Positions 1-10,400 of a stretch of DNA of 64,000 nucleotides are shown in pieces. Where the stretch lies: contig JAPYXD010000259.1 of NCBI GenBank assembly GCA_030998225.1, forward strand, positions 5,441,001 to 5,505,000, read 5' to 3'. This DNA is from Diplolepis rosae. Its lineage: Eukaryota; Arthropoda; Insecta; Hymenoptera; Diplolepididae. The notes under the pieces were generated by a model. It searched no databases, was not told the DNA's origin, and was given only the letters and a program-made list of their open reading frames with translations. A program made the position numbers and the translations under genes. How positions within the stretch are numbered: position 1 is the stretch's first letter; the number at the start of each line of letters is the position of its first letter.

Positions 1-3000
1 CTACAGTTATCTCCAACAGATCCATTCGATCCATATACTTTTTCAAGATAATATATCTAACTGGTTTTTTATTTGAATTTTTTAAGTGTATTTAAACTTC
101 GATTTGTTAGATATTCAAGTATCTTATAAATCTATGTGTTTAGGAATCCATCTATGATGATATTTTAATGGATTTTCATGCGCATATTTCTGTCCAGTTA
201 TCTGCATAGACCTATTCAATTTATGTACTTTTTCATTTTAATATATTTAACTGGTTTTTTATTTCAATTCGTGATGTGGATTTACACTTCAATTTGTTAG
301 ATATCCAAGAATCTTATAAATTTATGTGTTGAAGGATTCATCCATGATGATATTATAATGGATTTTCACGCAAATTTTCCTATCCACTTTATCTCCATAG
401 ATCCATTCAATCCTTATACTTTTTCATGGAAATATATCTAACTGGTTTTTCATATGAATTTTTTATATAGATTTACACTTCAATTTGTTAGATATTCAAG
501 TATCTTATAAATCTATGTGTTTATGAATCCATCTATGATGATATAATGGATTTCCATGTGAATTTTCCTCTACAGTTATCTCCAACAGATCCATTGAATC
601 CATATAATTGTTCATGATAATGTATCTAACTGGTTTTTTATTTGAATTTTTTAAGTGTATTTAAACTTCGATTTGTTAGATATTCAAGTATCTTATAAAT
701 CTATGTGTTTAGGAATCCATCTATGATGATATTTTAATGGATTTTCATGCGCATTTTTCTGTCCAGTTATCTCCATAGACCTATTCAATTTATGTACTTT
801 TTCATTTTAATATATTTAACTGGTTTTTTATTTCAATTCGTGATGTGGATTTACACTTCAATTTGTTAGATATCCAAGAATCTTATAAATTTATGTGTTG
901 AAGGATTCATCTATGATGATATTATAATGGATTTTCACGCAAATTTTCCTATCCACTTTATCTCCATAGATCCATTCAATCTATGTACTTTTTCATTTTA
1001 ATATATTTAACTGCTTTTTTATTTCAATTCATCATGTGGATTTACACTTCAATTTCCTGGATATCCAAGTAAGTTATACATCTATGTGTTTAGGAATCCA
1101 TCCATGATGATATAATGGATTCCCATATAAATTTTCCTCTCCAGTCATCTCCAACAGATCCATTCAATCCATATACTATTTCATGATAATATATCTAACT
1201 GGTTTTTTATTTGACTTTTTTATGTGGATTTACACTTCAATTTGTTAGATATCCAAGTATATTATAAATCTATGTGTTTAGGAATCCATTTATGATGATA
1301 TTATAATGGATTTTCATGCAAATTTTCCTATCCAGTTATCTTCATAGATCCATTCAATCCATGTAGTTTTTCATAATAATATATCGATCGGATTTTTTAT
1401 TTGGCTTTTTTATGTGGATTTACACTTCAATTTGTTAGATATCCAAGTATATTATAAATCTATGTGTTTAGGAATCCATCCATGATGATATAATGGATTC
1501 CCATATAAATTTTCCTCTCCAGTCATCTCCAACAGATCCATTCAATCCATATACTATTTCATGATAATATATCTAACTGGTTTTTTATTTGACTTTTTTA
1601 TGTGGATTTACACTTCAATTTGTTAGATATCCAAGTATATTATAAATCTATGTGTTTAGGAATCCATTTATGATGATATTATAATGGATTTTCATGCAAA
1701 TTTTCCTATCCAGTTATCTTCATAGATCCATTCAATCCATGTAGTTTTTCATAATAATATATCGATCGGATTTTTTATTTGGCTTTTTTATGTGGATTTA
1801 CACTTCAATTTGTTAGATATCCAAGTATATTATAAATCTATGTGTTAAGGAATCCATTTATGATGATATTATAATGGATTTTCATTGAAATTTTCCTATC
1901 CAGTTATCTTCATAGATCCATTCAATCCATGTAGTTTTTCATAATAATATATCGATCTGATTTTTTATTTGACTTTTTTATGTCGATTTACACTTCAATT
2001 TGTTAGATATCCAAGTATATTATAAATCTATGTGTTAAGGAATCCATTTATGATGATATTATAATGGATTTTCATTGAAATTTTCCTATCCAGTTATCTT
2101 CATAGATCCATTCAATCCATGTAGTTTTTCATAATAATATATCGATCTGATTTTTTATTTGACTTTTTTATGTGGATTTAATCTTCAGTTCGTTAGATAT
2201 CCAAGTATATTATAAATCTATGTGTTTAGGAATCCATTTATGGTGATATAATGGATTTCCATGTGAATTTTCCTCTACAGATATCTCCAACAGATCCATT
2301 CGATCCATATACTATTTCATGATAATATATCTAACTGGTTTTTTATTTGACTTTTTTATGTGGATTTACACTTCAATTTGTTAGATATCCAAGTATATTA
2401 TAAATCTATGTGTTTAGGAATCCATTTATGATGATATTATAATGGATTTTCATGCAAATTTTCCTATCCAGTTATCTTCATAGATCCATTCAATCCATGT
2501 AGTTTTTCATAATAATATATCGATCGGATTTTTTATTTGGCTTTTTTATGTGGATTTACACTTCAATTTGTTAGATATCCAAGTATATTATAAATCTATG
2601 TGTTTAGGAATCCATCCATGATGATATAATGGATTCCCATATAAATTTTCCTCTCCAGTCATCTCCAACAGATCCATTCAATCCATATACTATTTCATGA
2701 TAATATATCTAACTGGTTTTTTATTTGACTTTTTTATGTGGATTTACACTTCAATTTGTTAGATATCCAAGTATATTATAAATCTATGTGTTTAGGAATC
2801 CATTTATGATGATATTATAATGGATTTTCATGCAAATTTTCCTATCCAGTTATCTTCATAGATCCATTCAATCCATGTAGTTTTTCATAATAATATATCG
2901 ATCGGATTTTTTATTTGGCTTTTTTATGTGGATTTACACTTCAATTTGTTAGATATCCAAGTATATTATAAATCTATGTGTTAAGGAATCCATTTATGAT

Positions 3001-3694
3001 GATATTATAATGGATTTTCATGCAAATTTTCCTATCCAGTTATCTTCATAGATCCATTCAATCCATGTAGTTTTTCATAATAATATATCGATCGGATTTT
3101 TTATTTGGCTTTTTTATGTGGATTTACACTTCAATTTGTTAGATATCCAAGTATATTATAAATCTATGTGTTAAGGAATCCATTTATGATGATATTATAA
3201 TGGATTTTCATTGAAATTTTCCTATCCAGTTATCTTCATAGATCCATTCAATCCATGTAGTTTTTCATAATAATATATCGATCTGATTTTTTATTTGACT
3301 TTTTTATGTGGATTTAATCTTCAGTTCGTTAGATATCCAAGTATATTATAAATCTATGTGTTTAGGAATCCATTTATGGTGATATAATGGATTTCCATGT
3401 GAATTTTCCTCTACAGATATCTCCAACAGATCCATTCGATCCATATACTATTTCATGATAATATATCTAACTGGTTTTTTATTTGACTTTTTTATGTGGA
3501 TTTACACTTCAATTTGTTAGATATCCAAGTATATTATAAATCTATGTGTTTAGGAATCCATTTATGATGATATTATAATGGATTTTCATGCAAATTTTCC
3601 TATCCAGTTATCTTCATAGATCCATTCAATCCATGTAGTTTTTCATAATAATATATCGATCTGATTTTTTATTTGACTTTTTTATGTCGATTTA
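1..3694. repeat. Tandem satellite, ~190-bp monomer with higher-order structure
   Basis: The marker AATTTGTTAG (or a close variant) recurs at about 101, 291, 482, 670, 860, 1051, 1239, 1429, 1617, 1807, 1997 and 2187, so the monomer is 188-191 bp; about 19 copies fit here and the array runs off the left edge. From 1 to about 1140 the arrangement repeats every three monomers (~569 bp). From about 1500 the arrangement repeats every six (~1136 bp; the block at 1515-2250 recurs at 2651-3385). No coding frame survives. Confidence 0.97.
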
Positions 3695-4765
3695 CAGGGA
3701 GAAAAATAGATAGTAAACCGCAATATCTTGATATTAGCAGATAATGTATTTGCGATTTAACTATGGGACAGCCATTTAGATATTGAAACAAAGTATCTGT
3801 AGATATTAAAAAAAAAATGTTATTTCGCAATATCTAAGATATTAAATTAAAGAACCCAATATGTTAATTTGAAATATCTCAGATGTTAAACTAAAATACA
3901 TTAGATATCAGGTCATACTATTTGAGATATTAAACTGTAATATATATCTTAGATAATTAAAGTCAATATTTATGTCATTGAATGCAATTGTCTAATAATT
4001 ATGTAAAAATACTGATTGATAAATTGAAAGAAAAAATGAAATTAAGTAAATATAACATGATGTAAATAATGATGGATCAAGGAATTCAAAATTTTCTTAT
4101 AATCTCCTTTTTTCTCGAATTCCTCGATCTAAGAGTTTTCGCAAGTCCATATTTTGTTGATTATTATTCTCAAAGTCAAGGCAACCTGTTAATAAATGGA
4201 GATTATAAAAACGTTCAACATAATTGTAAAGATTTGGAAACTATTACGAATTCCAGTAAATAAATTCCGATTCGATGTTGAATTTAAAAACGGCTACATA
4301 AAGAACGAGTTATTGAGAGGTTAGAAAATTCATTTCAAATATTGAAGGTATAAAAATGACATACTTATACAGATAGATACTTACTGATTTCAGTACTGGT
4401 AATATAAAAATTTTTCAAAAATCACACTTCAAAACTTCATATAGACACAACATTATTATTTCAGTGTCGAAACCAAAAACCATGCGACCGGTAAAACTAT
4501 GGGCGAGTGCGATAGACAAATTACATGGAATTCAAAGACTGATCACGTGACTTTTCCTCAGGCACGTGCACGCTACTGTTTATAAAAATCTTAAATATTA
4601 AAGTTTAATATCTAATATTGTAAATTTTGAATATAAACTGTTATTGGTGATTAATATCTTGTATATTTAGAAGAATATATTAGATATTATGTAGTATAAT
4701 CTAGATTATATAAGGTAATATCCAACATTCTAGTATCTCATTTTAAGTATCTATTTTTCTCAGTG
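3695..4765. mobile_element. 1071-bp TA-flanked inverted-repeat element inserted in the satellite
   Basis: Ends CAGGGAGAAAAATAGATA and (reverse complement) CACTGAGAAAAATAGATA form an ~18-bp inverted repeat, flanked by TA on both sides (3693-3694 and 4766-4767). Removing it restores an ordinary satellite monomer, so the insertion is directly demonstrated. The interior is filled with variants of GATATT/AATATC. A 64-codon frame at 4069-4263 has no recognisable content. The TA duplication fits a non-autonomous Tc1/mariner-type element. Confidence 0.88.
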
Positions 4766-4877
4766 TACACTTCAATTTGTTAGATATCCAAGTATATTAT
4801 AAATCTATGTGTTTAGGAATCCATTTATGGTGATATAATGGATTTCCACGTAGATTTTTCTACCCAGTTATCCCTTT
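4766..4877. repeat. Satellite fragment, right-hand remainder
   Basis: The 190-bp satellite resumes with TACACTTCAATTTG at 4766 and fades after about 4877. It continues the monomer interrupted at 3694, so it belongs to the same array. Confidence 0.9.
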
Positions 4878-4956
4878 GGTCTCATTAAATTACAATTGCA
4901 CTTGAAAATCTGCATTAATAAATCTACGTGACAGTTTTTAGATATCGTAATGGTTT

Positions 4957-5172
4957 ACGGTGAGAAGGATTCCGAGAAACTTTATTTAACTTTTAGCAAA
5001 GTTGGGACATATGGACGAGTTGGAGATTATTTAATATTATTGTAATAATTTGTGACGTACAAATTGATAAAGAATTCATTACAGTTTGGTAAACTTTAAG
5101 CTTTAGACTTGCCCATATGTCCCAACTTTGCTCAAAAGTTTAGTAAAGTTTCACGTACTATTTTTCTCCGTG
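4957..5172. mobile_element. Palindromic MITE, TIR CACGGAGAAAAA-like
   Basis: The left half (AAAGTTGGGACATATGG near 5000) is mirrored by CCATATGTCCCAACTTT near 5113. The outer ends resemble the CACGGAGAAAAA terminus also seen at about 31645-31805. No clear target duplication. Confidence 0.7.
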
Positions 5173-6112
5173 TTCTATTTTCATTATCATTACTTAAGGA
5201 TTCATCACAAGTGAGTTAAATTGTTTAAAAATTGTTGAATTTGAAGGTACAAATAATAAAAATCTGAATTAAAAATAAGAAATAAAAATGTTCAAATACT
5301 CTCGAATTATGATTATATAATCTTAGATTAGTATTTAGCGTAAAAATATTATCTCATCAGTATATTACTGAAAATATTTTAGTTTCTTTTGTCCCATCTG
5401 AAAGGAAAGAGCTTTCAGCAATTTTTCTTGGCTTCCTTAATAAATAAGAGAGATACTGAATTTCATGTTTGTGTAATAAAATTTATACAATGTGACTCTT
5501 GCAGATCCCTATCTTCTGATGTAGGAATCGTAAGCGTCTAAAGTCTAAGCAGACCGTACTTTTTTCATTCTTGTTATTCTGAGAGTGTCTCCTGTTTCTG
5601 TTGTAGTACATTCTTCGCTCATATGTCTCTTGTTACTAGCCAATTAATTTTTTTTTATTATTTCGTCTCTACAAGGATTGTAACTTCCCTGTAGATATCT
5701 AATTTCACAGAGGACATTAATCTTATTTATTATACTTCAACTTGATAAATCAATATCAAGTCATTCCCAAGAATAATTAAATAATTTAAACCTTCCCAAT
5801 CGTGTGGGAATAGCCGTGACATATCTAGATTGATTATTGGCTCTCTCGTAATTTTATCTAGAAATTCCCATCTATAATTCAAAATAAAATATATAGTTTG
5901 GGCTGGGGTAGAGTCAACTGTTTATTTATCCAGCTTGGTTCCGTAAAAAGTTCAGGTGCTACAATTTGCAACATTTTATCAATGATAGTGGTAAACGACA
6001 CAAACATTTTAAAGTTTAGATAAACATTAAAAAATATGTTTACTAGATTGGGAAATAAAAATGTTTCTCAACAATTGTTTTTTTGATTTAAACAATTTTT
6101 AAATATATGGCG
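5173..6112. other. No recognisable feature
   Basis: AT-rich sequence without long open frames, tandem repeats or inverted repeats that I can support. Confidence 0.5.
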
Positions 6113-8066
6113 TGTTCCATGGGAAAACGGACGGGTTCAGGACTCCATGTTTCCGATTTCCTTGAAATTTTAAGGATTGATAAACTAACATAAATAATGA
6201 AGAAACCCAAAATTTTGAGATAATTTCATGCATTATTTAAAAAGTTATGGGATGAACGAAAAAAAAAAATATTTTTGTTCTTTTTCAATTATTTAAAAAC
6301 TGAAACTAGGAAAAATTCTGAAAAAAATTACACAAATGTATCATTAGATGGCCGATGTAGCAGTATTTTTTGGGAAAATTTTTACTCCAAATTTAATGAT
6401 AAAAAAAATGTTTTTTTCAAACAAATTAATTTTTTGAAAAAACGCCATCTTTGAAAAATCTGAAAAAATTCATAGTGATAGCCGCAAGTATTACGCAAAT
6501 TTTAGGTATATAATTAAGGTGCGCACTCAAAAATTGTGCGAAATATGAATTTTTTTGTAAAGTGATGCGCGTGGAATCACGATCTTCGATCGACAGCGTC
6601 GAGCGCAACTTCCACTAATGTTCTATTACTATCTGCTTTTTCGAGAACGTTACTATCAAAAAGTGATGCGAACTGATTATTAATTGTTTAATTATCGCTT
6701 TATACTCATAACATATGGATAATGTAATGAGTTTTATGATTATACATAAATTATCAAAAAAATATTTTTTTTTATTATCATGAAAATAAATTTGTTCGTA
6801 AAAAATCCACGAACAAATTTTTTACGTCAGAAAGTATGAAGAGTAATTTTTTGAATTGTGCGTTGATGAGAATGTGATAAATCGCAAGGACTCTGATTTT
6901 TCGTCAATATTATTGTCTTCGAGTGATTTTTGGAACCGAATGGTACCTGGAGGCCGTGAGAAGGAAGATTTTGCGAGTCATTCACCGATTTCTGGTAATT
7001 TTAACAATTATGAAGGAAAACATAAATTTTCTTCTAAAACTTCATCTTTTATAACTCTTATCCTGTATGTGTTGCAAAGGAGAGTATTTTTTTGACATCT
7101 TTGAATTTATTGAGAAAATGATCTGAGAATGCCCTTAAACTGCTTTCATTTGAATCTGCGAGTATAATTTACTAAGAGGAATCTGAATTTTAAGCTCAGG
7201 CTTGATAAATTATTTATAGATCAGCACGTGATGATTTCACTATATTTCTATTTGTATCGAGAGTGAAAAATCACGTAATATTCACTTACGGTTTTTGTTT
7301 TTGTATAGATTACAACAATGTTTCCTTTTTTGTCAAATCATGTCAACTGCTCTTTGAAAATAAACTCTTGTGGATTCATGATAATAAAAAAAATTATTTT
7401 TTTGATAATTTATGTATAATTATAAAACTCATTACATTATCCATATGTTATGAGTATAAAGCGATAATTAAACAATTAATAATCAGTTCGCATCACTTTT
7501 TGATAGTAATGTTCTCGAAAAAGCAGATAGTAATAGAACATTAGTGGAAGTCGCGCTCGACACCGTCGATCGAAGATCGTGATTCCACGCGCATCACTTT
7601 ACAAAAAAATTCATATTTCGCACAATTTTTGAGTGCGCACCTTAATTATATACCTAAAATTTGCGTAATACTTGCGGCTATCACTATGAATTTTTTTAGA
7701 TTTTTCAAAGATGGCGATTTTTCAAAAAATCAATTTGTTTGAAAAAAACATTTTTTTTATCATTAAATTTGGAGTAAAAATTTTCCCAAAAAATACTGCT
7801 ACATCGGCCATCTAATGATACATTTGTGTAATTTTTTTCAGAATTTTTCCTAGTTTCAGTTTTTAAATAATTGAAAAAGAACAAAAATATTTTTTTTGCT
7901 CGTTCATCCCATAACTTTTTAAATATTGCATGAAATTATCTCAAATTTTGGGTTTCTTCATTATTTATGTTAGTTTATCAATCCTTAAAATTTCAAGGAA
8001 ATCGGAAACATGGAGTCCTGAACCCGTCCGATTTGCCATGGAACGATGCAACACGCCATATATATT
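6113..8066. mobile_element. Long inverted-repeat (fold-back) element, ~670-bp arms
   Basis: The left arm 6113-6784 and right arm about 7372-8066 are near-perfect reverse complements from ATATATGGCGTGTT at the outer ends to ATTATCATGA at the inner ends. The ~590-bp spacer holds a short local palindrome (around 6790-6830) and an open frame at 6856-7095 without an ATG or recognisable motif. Arms of this length suggest a fold-back DNA transposon or a hairpin-producing duplication. Confidence 0.85.
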
Positions 8067-8247
8067 GGGGTAGACCTTATTTTGGCGATGTTGGAATTTT
8101 TTCGGTCTCATCCCCTAAAAACAATCTGTTATAAAAAAAAAAAAATTTTTGCAAAATTGAAAGTCAATCGGATATGGTTAAACCGTACCACCGAGTGTTT
8201 GAAATTTCAAATGCAAATTACATGTATTTTTCGTGTATTCAACATTA

Positions 8248-8719
8248 AGGTAGTACAACCACGAAAATTATATCTCAGGCAAAAATAGATAATTTTGCTT
8301 TCAAGAAGAGCAATATTGTTATTGAAAGGCTAATTTGAATGAGAAAAGATTATTTTCCATGAAAAAAATTTGAAATGCAGAAAAATAATGCATTTAAAAA
8401 ATTTTATTTCTACCCGAACTTTGTTTCTTATCGCTTCGTACGAAATTTTAAAAAAGTTGTAGAGATTCTTTTTCCTGAAAAAATGATTCGTGATTTATGA
8501 GAATCGCATCATTTTGTAAAATTTTGTATGAAGCGATAAGGAAAAAAGTTCGGCAAAAATAGAAATTTGTTAAATACATTATTTTTCTGCATTTCTAATT
8601 TTTATCATGGAAAATAATCTTTTCTCTTTCAAACAAGCCCTTCAATAATAATATTGCTATTCTTGAAAACAAAATTATCTATTTTTGCCTGAGGTCTTAT
8701 TTTCGTGGATCAACTACCT
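8248..8719. mobile_element. Palindromic MITE, AGGTAGT family, copy 1
   Basis: The ends AGGTAGT...CCACGAAAAT are mirrored at the right end, flanked by TA. Subterminal AAAAATAGATAATTTTG and the GAAGCGATAAG core are shared with copies at about 15395-16020 and 23514-26858. No coding capacity. Confidence 0.85.
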
Positions 8720-8814
8720 TAAATTTTATAACTTCTATGCAACTCCGCGAAAAATTCTGAAATTTAGCAAAGTTTTAGTCCATAATGATAGGTACAACAT
8801 TTAATTTCTGTAAT

Positions 8815-9122
8815 TAGGCTGACGTTTGTGACATCTCGTGTGACGAATTTTTATTTTTATTTTTGTCGTATCATCTCCAAAACAATAGAAAATATGCAAA
8901 ATAGTGATTTTTGAGAAAAACAATATTTTTCACAGCAAAAAAAAATTTTTAAGTTTGACGAAAACAAAACAAATTATTTATGGACGAACACGTTAAATGT
9001 TAAATTATCTCGGAAACTAAACAAGAGACACATATATATTTTAGTTAGCGAGATAATTTAACGTGTTCATCCATAAATAGGTTGTTTTCGTCAAACTTAA
9101 AAATTTTTTTTGTACTATAAAA
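8815..9122. repeat. Small palindromic relative of the 44.6-kb fold-back family
   Basis: Begins GGCTGACGTTTGTGACATC and CTCGTGTGACGAATTTTTA, matching the terminus of the 44646-46820 element, then an inverted pair around 9000-9080 (GTTAAATTATCTCGG and its mirror). It lacks the 166-bp tandem units and the far end. Confidence 0.65.
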
Positions 9123-9165
9123 AACCGAAAAAAATCCAACAGCCCCAAAATAAGAGCCACCTGAA

Positions 9166-10085
9166 TATATATTTAAAGAAAACGCATTACTAAAATAAAT
9201 CTTAAGGAAAAGATTATATCAACTAAGAAAATTTTACAGGAACAATAAAACTGATAAATTATAAAAGTTGTATATTTTTATCGTAAAAATTGCATATTTT
9301 CAAAACCATACAATTTCCATAGTTTTTTGTAACTTTAAAGTTATATTCTTAATATTTAAAGAATTTGAAAACCAGGTATGATTCTCGCGAGAACGATTAA
9401 ACTTGTTGACCTTTGTTGAATCCCTTTTTTTATTTCTCTTGTGTCCATTAAAAGCGAATTCTCGAGGTTGTCGTCCTTGCAATTTCAAATATATTATGCC
9501 ACATTTCTCAGTAGTTACAGTAGCAGGAAATGTTTGAAAACAGTTACACAGCGGATTATTACGTTATAAAGGTATTCAGCGCCTGTAGCGTATACAACAC
9601 GCTCTGCATTCCTGTAAGATGCTTTGCCGAAATTAAACTGTTAAATATTATGTTGAATTAGACTTTTTCCTAACTCTGAAAAAGCTAAATCTTTCATTTA
9701 TTATATATGAATCTGATTAAAAATCATTCCAAAGAATCCTATTATTAATTATTCCTTATTATACTAGGTTATACTAAACAAAAACTAAGAATAAAATTTT
9801 TTTCTTTATAACTTCAACGTCAGGAACATCAGTAAAATTAATATCATTTTGAAAAATATTACAAGACAGGACTAATTTTTAAAAAACTGTCATCACATGT
9901 CATTATCTTCGCTTCAAGGAGCTTAACTTGTCGGTAAAGTGGGAACCTGTTGCTCTACTTTATCTGAAACGACACAAGTCTGCTTCTGAAATTTCTCACA
10001 GGTGATAATAATTATTTTAATAAACGTAAAAAAAATATACTTTTTTCATTAAATTGATAGCTTTTGATATAAATAATATGAGAAA
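9166..10085. other. No recognisable gene; 3' flank of the 7SL gene
   Basis: AT-rich sequence; the only open frames (for example 9300-9488 minus) lack any recognisable motif. Confidence 0.5.
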
Positions 10086-10089
10086 AATA

Positions 10090-10104
10090 AAAAAAAAGCA
10101 AAAA
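10090..10104 (-). terminator. Pol III T-run terminator of the 7SL gene
   Basis: On the minus strand a run of five T (10104-10100) is followed after GC by a run of at least seven T, as expected at the end of a pol III transcript. Confidence 0.7.
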
Positions 10105-10400
10105 GTTATGGGTTGGATCATATTGACCAGGCTGCCAATGCAGTTCCACTCCCGGGCGCGATCCCACTACTGCTCACCACGGAGACTTTTGGCTGCTGGG
10201 TTCCCCCTCTGGCCCGGTTCGCCTCTCCTTAGCCAACCTGGCCACCCCGGACTCCTCCAGGGTGCCCATATTGATGGCGAGCTTAGTGCGGACGCCCAGT
10301 CGACGTAGACACCACAACAGCAGTGACCCCCGACCTCAGACCCTCCACCACAACTAGCCTCCAAGTAGCTGGATTACAGGAGCTGCCAAACCCCCGGCTG
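10101..10400 (-). ncRNA. SRP RNA (7SL RNA) gene
   Basis: RNA of the signal recognition particle, which docks ribosomes making secreted proteins to the ER. On the minus strand the sequence starts near GCCGGGGG, then CTCCTGTAATCCAGCTAC (5' domain). It continues to GGGCGTCCGCACTAAGCTCG and CATCAATATGGGCACCC, then GGCCAGGTTGGCTAAGGAG (helix 6 region) and AGCAGTAGTGGGATCGCGCC, the conserved helix 8 and Alu/S border. These blocks occur in the same order as in animal 7SL RNA. A T-run at 10104-10100, followed by a longer one, fits RNA polymerase III termination. The locus is a G+C-rich island in AT-rich DNA and both small open frames crossing it are meaningless. Ends are accurate to about 5-10 bases. 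Whether it is the active gene or a faithful copy cannot be proved here, but it looks intact. Confidence 0.93.

Larger units (their letters stand above)
8065..9165. mobile_element. Inverted-repeat element carrying two nested elements
   Basis: Outer ends (TTATTTTGGCGATGTTGGAA at about 8079 and its mirror at 9126-9155) define a ~1.1-kb element. It is interrupted by a palindromic MITE (8248-8719) and by a small copy of the family whose large relative is at 44646-46820. Confidence 0.7.

Noticed and set aside
1..3694. CRISPR-like array
   Set aside because: The repeats are 190 bp, contiguous and without spacers; this is a eukaryotic satellite.
4069..4263. 64-codon frame within the TA-flanked element as a transposase remnant
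   Set aside because: No catalytic or DNA-binding motif visible; length and content are within chance for this DNA.
10054..10364. Overlapping 84- and 65-codon open frames on both strands
   Set aside because: They cover the 7SL RNA gene; open frames arise from its G+C-rich sequence.
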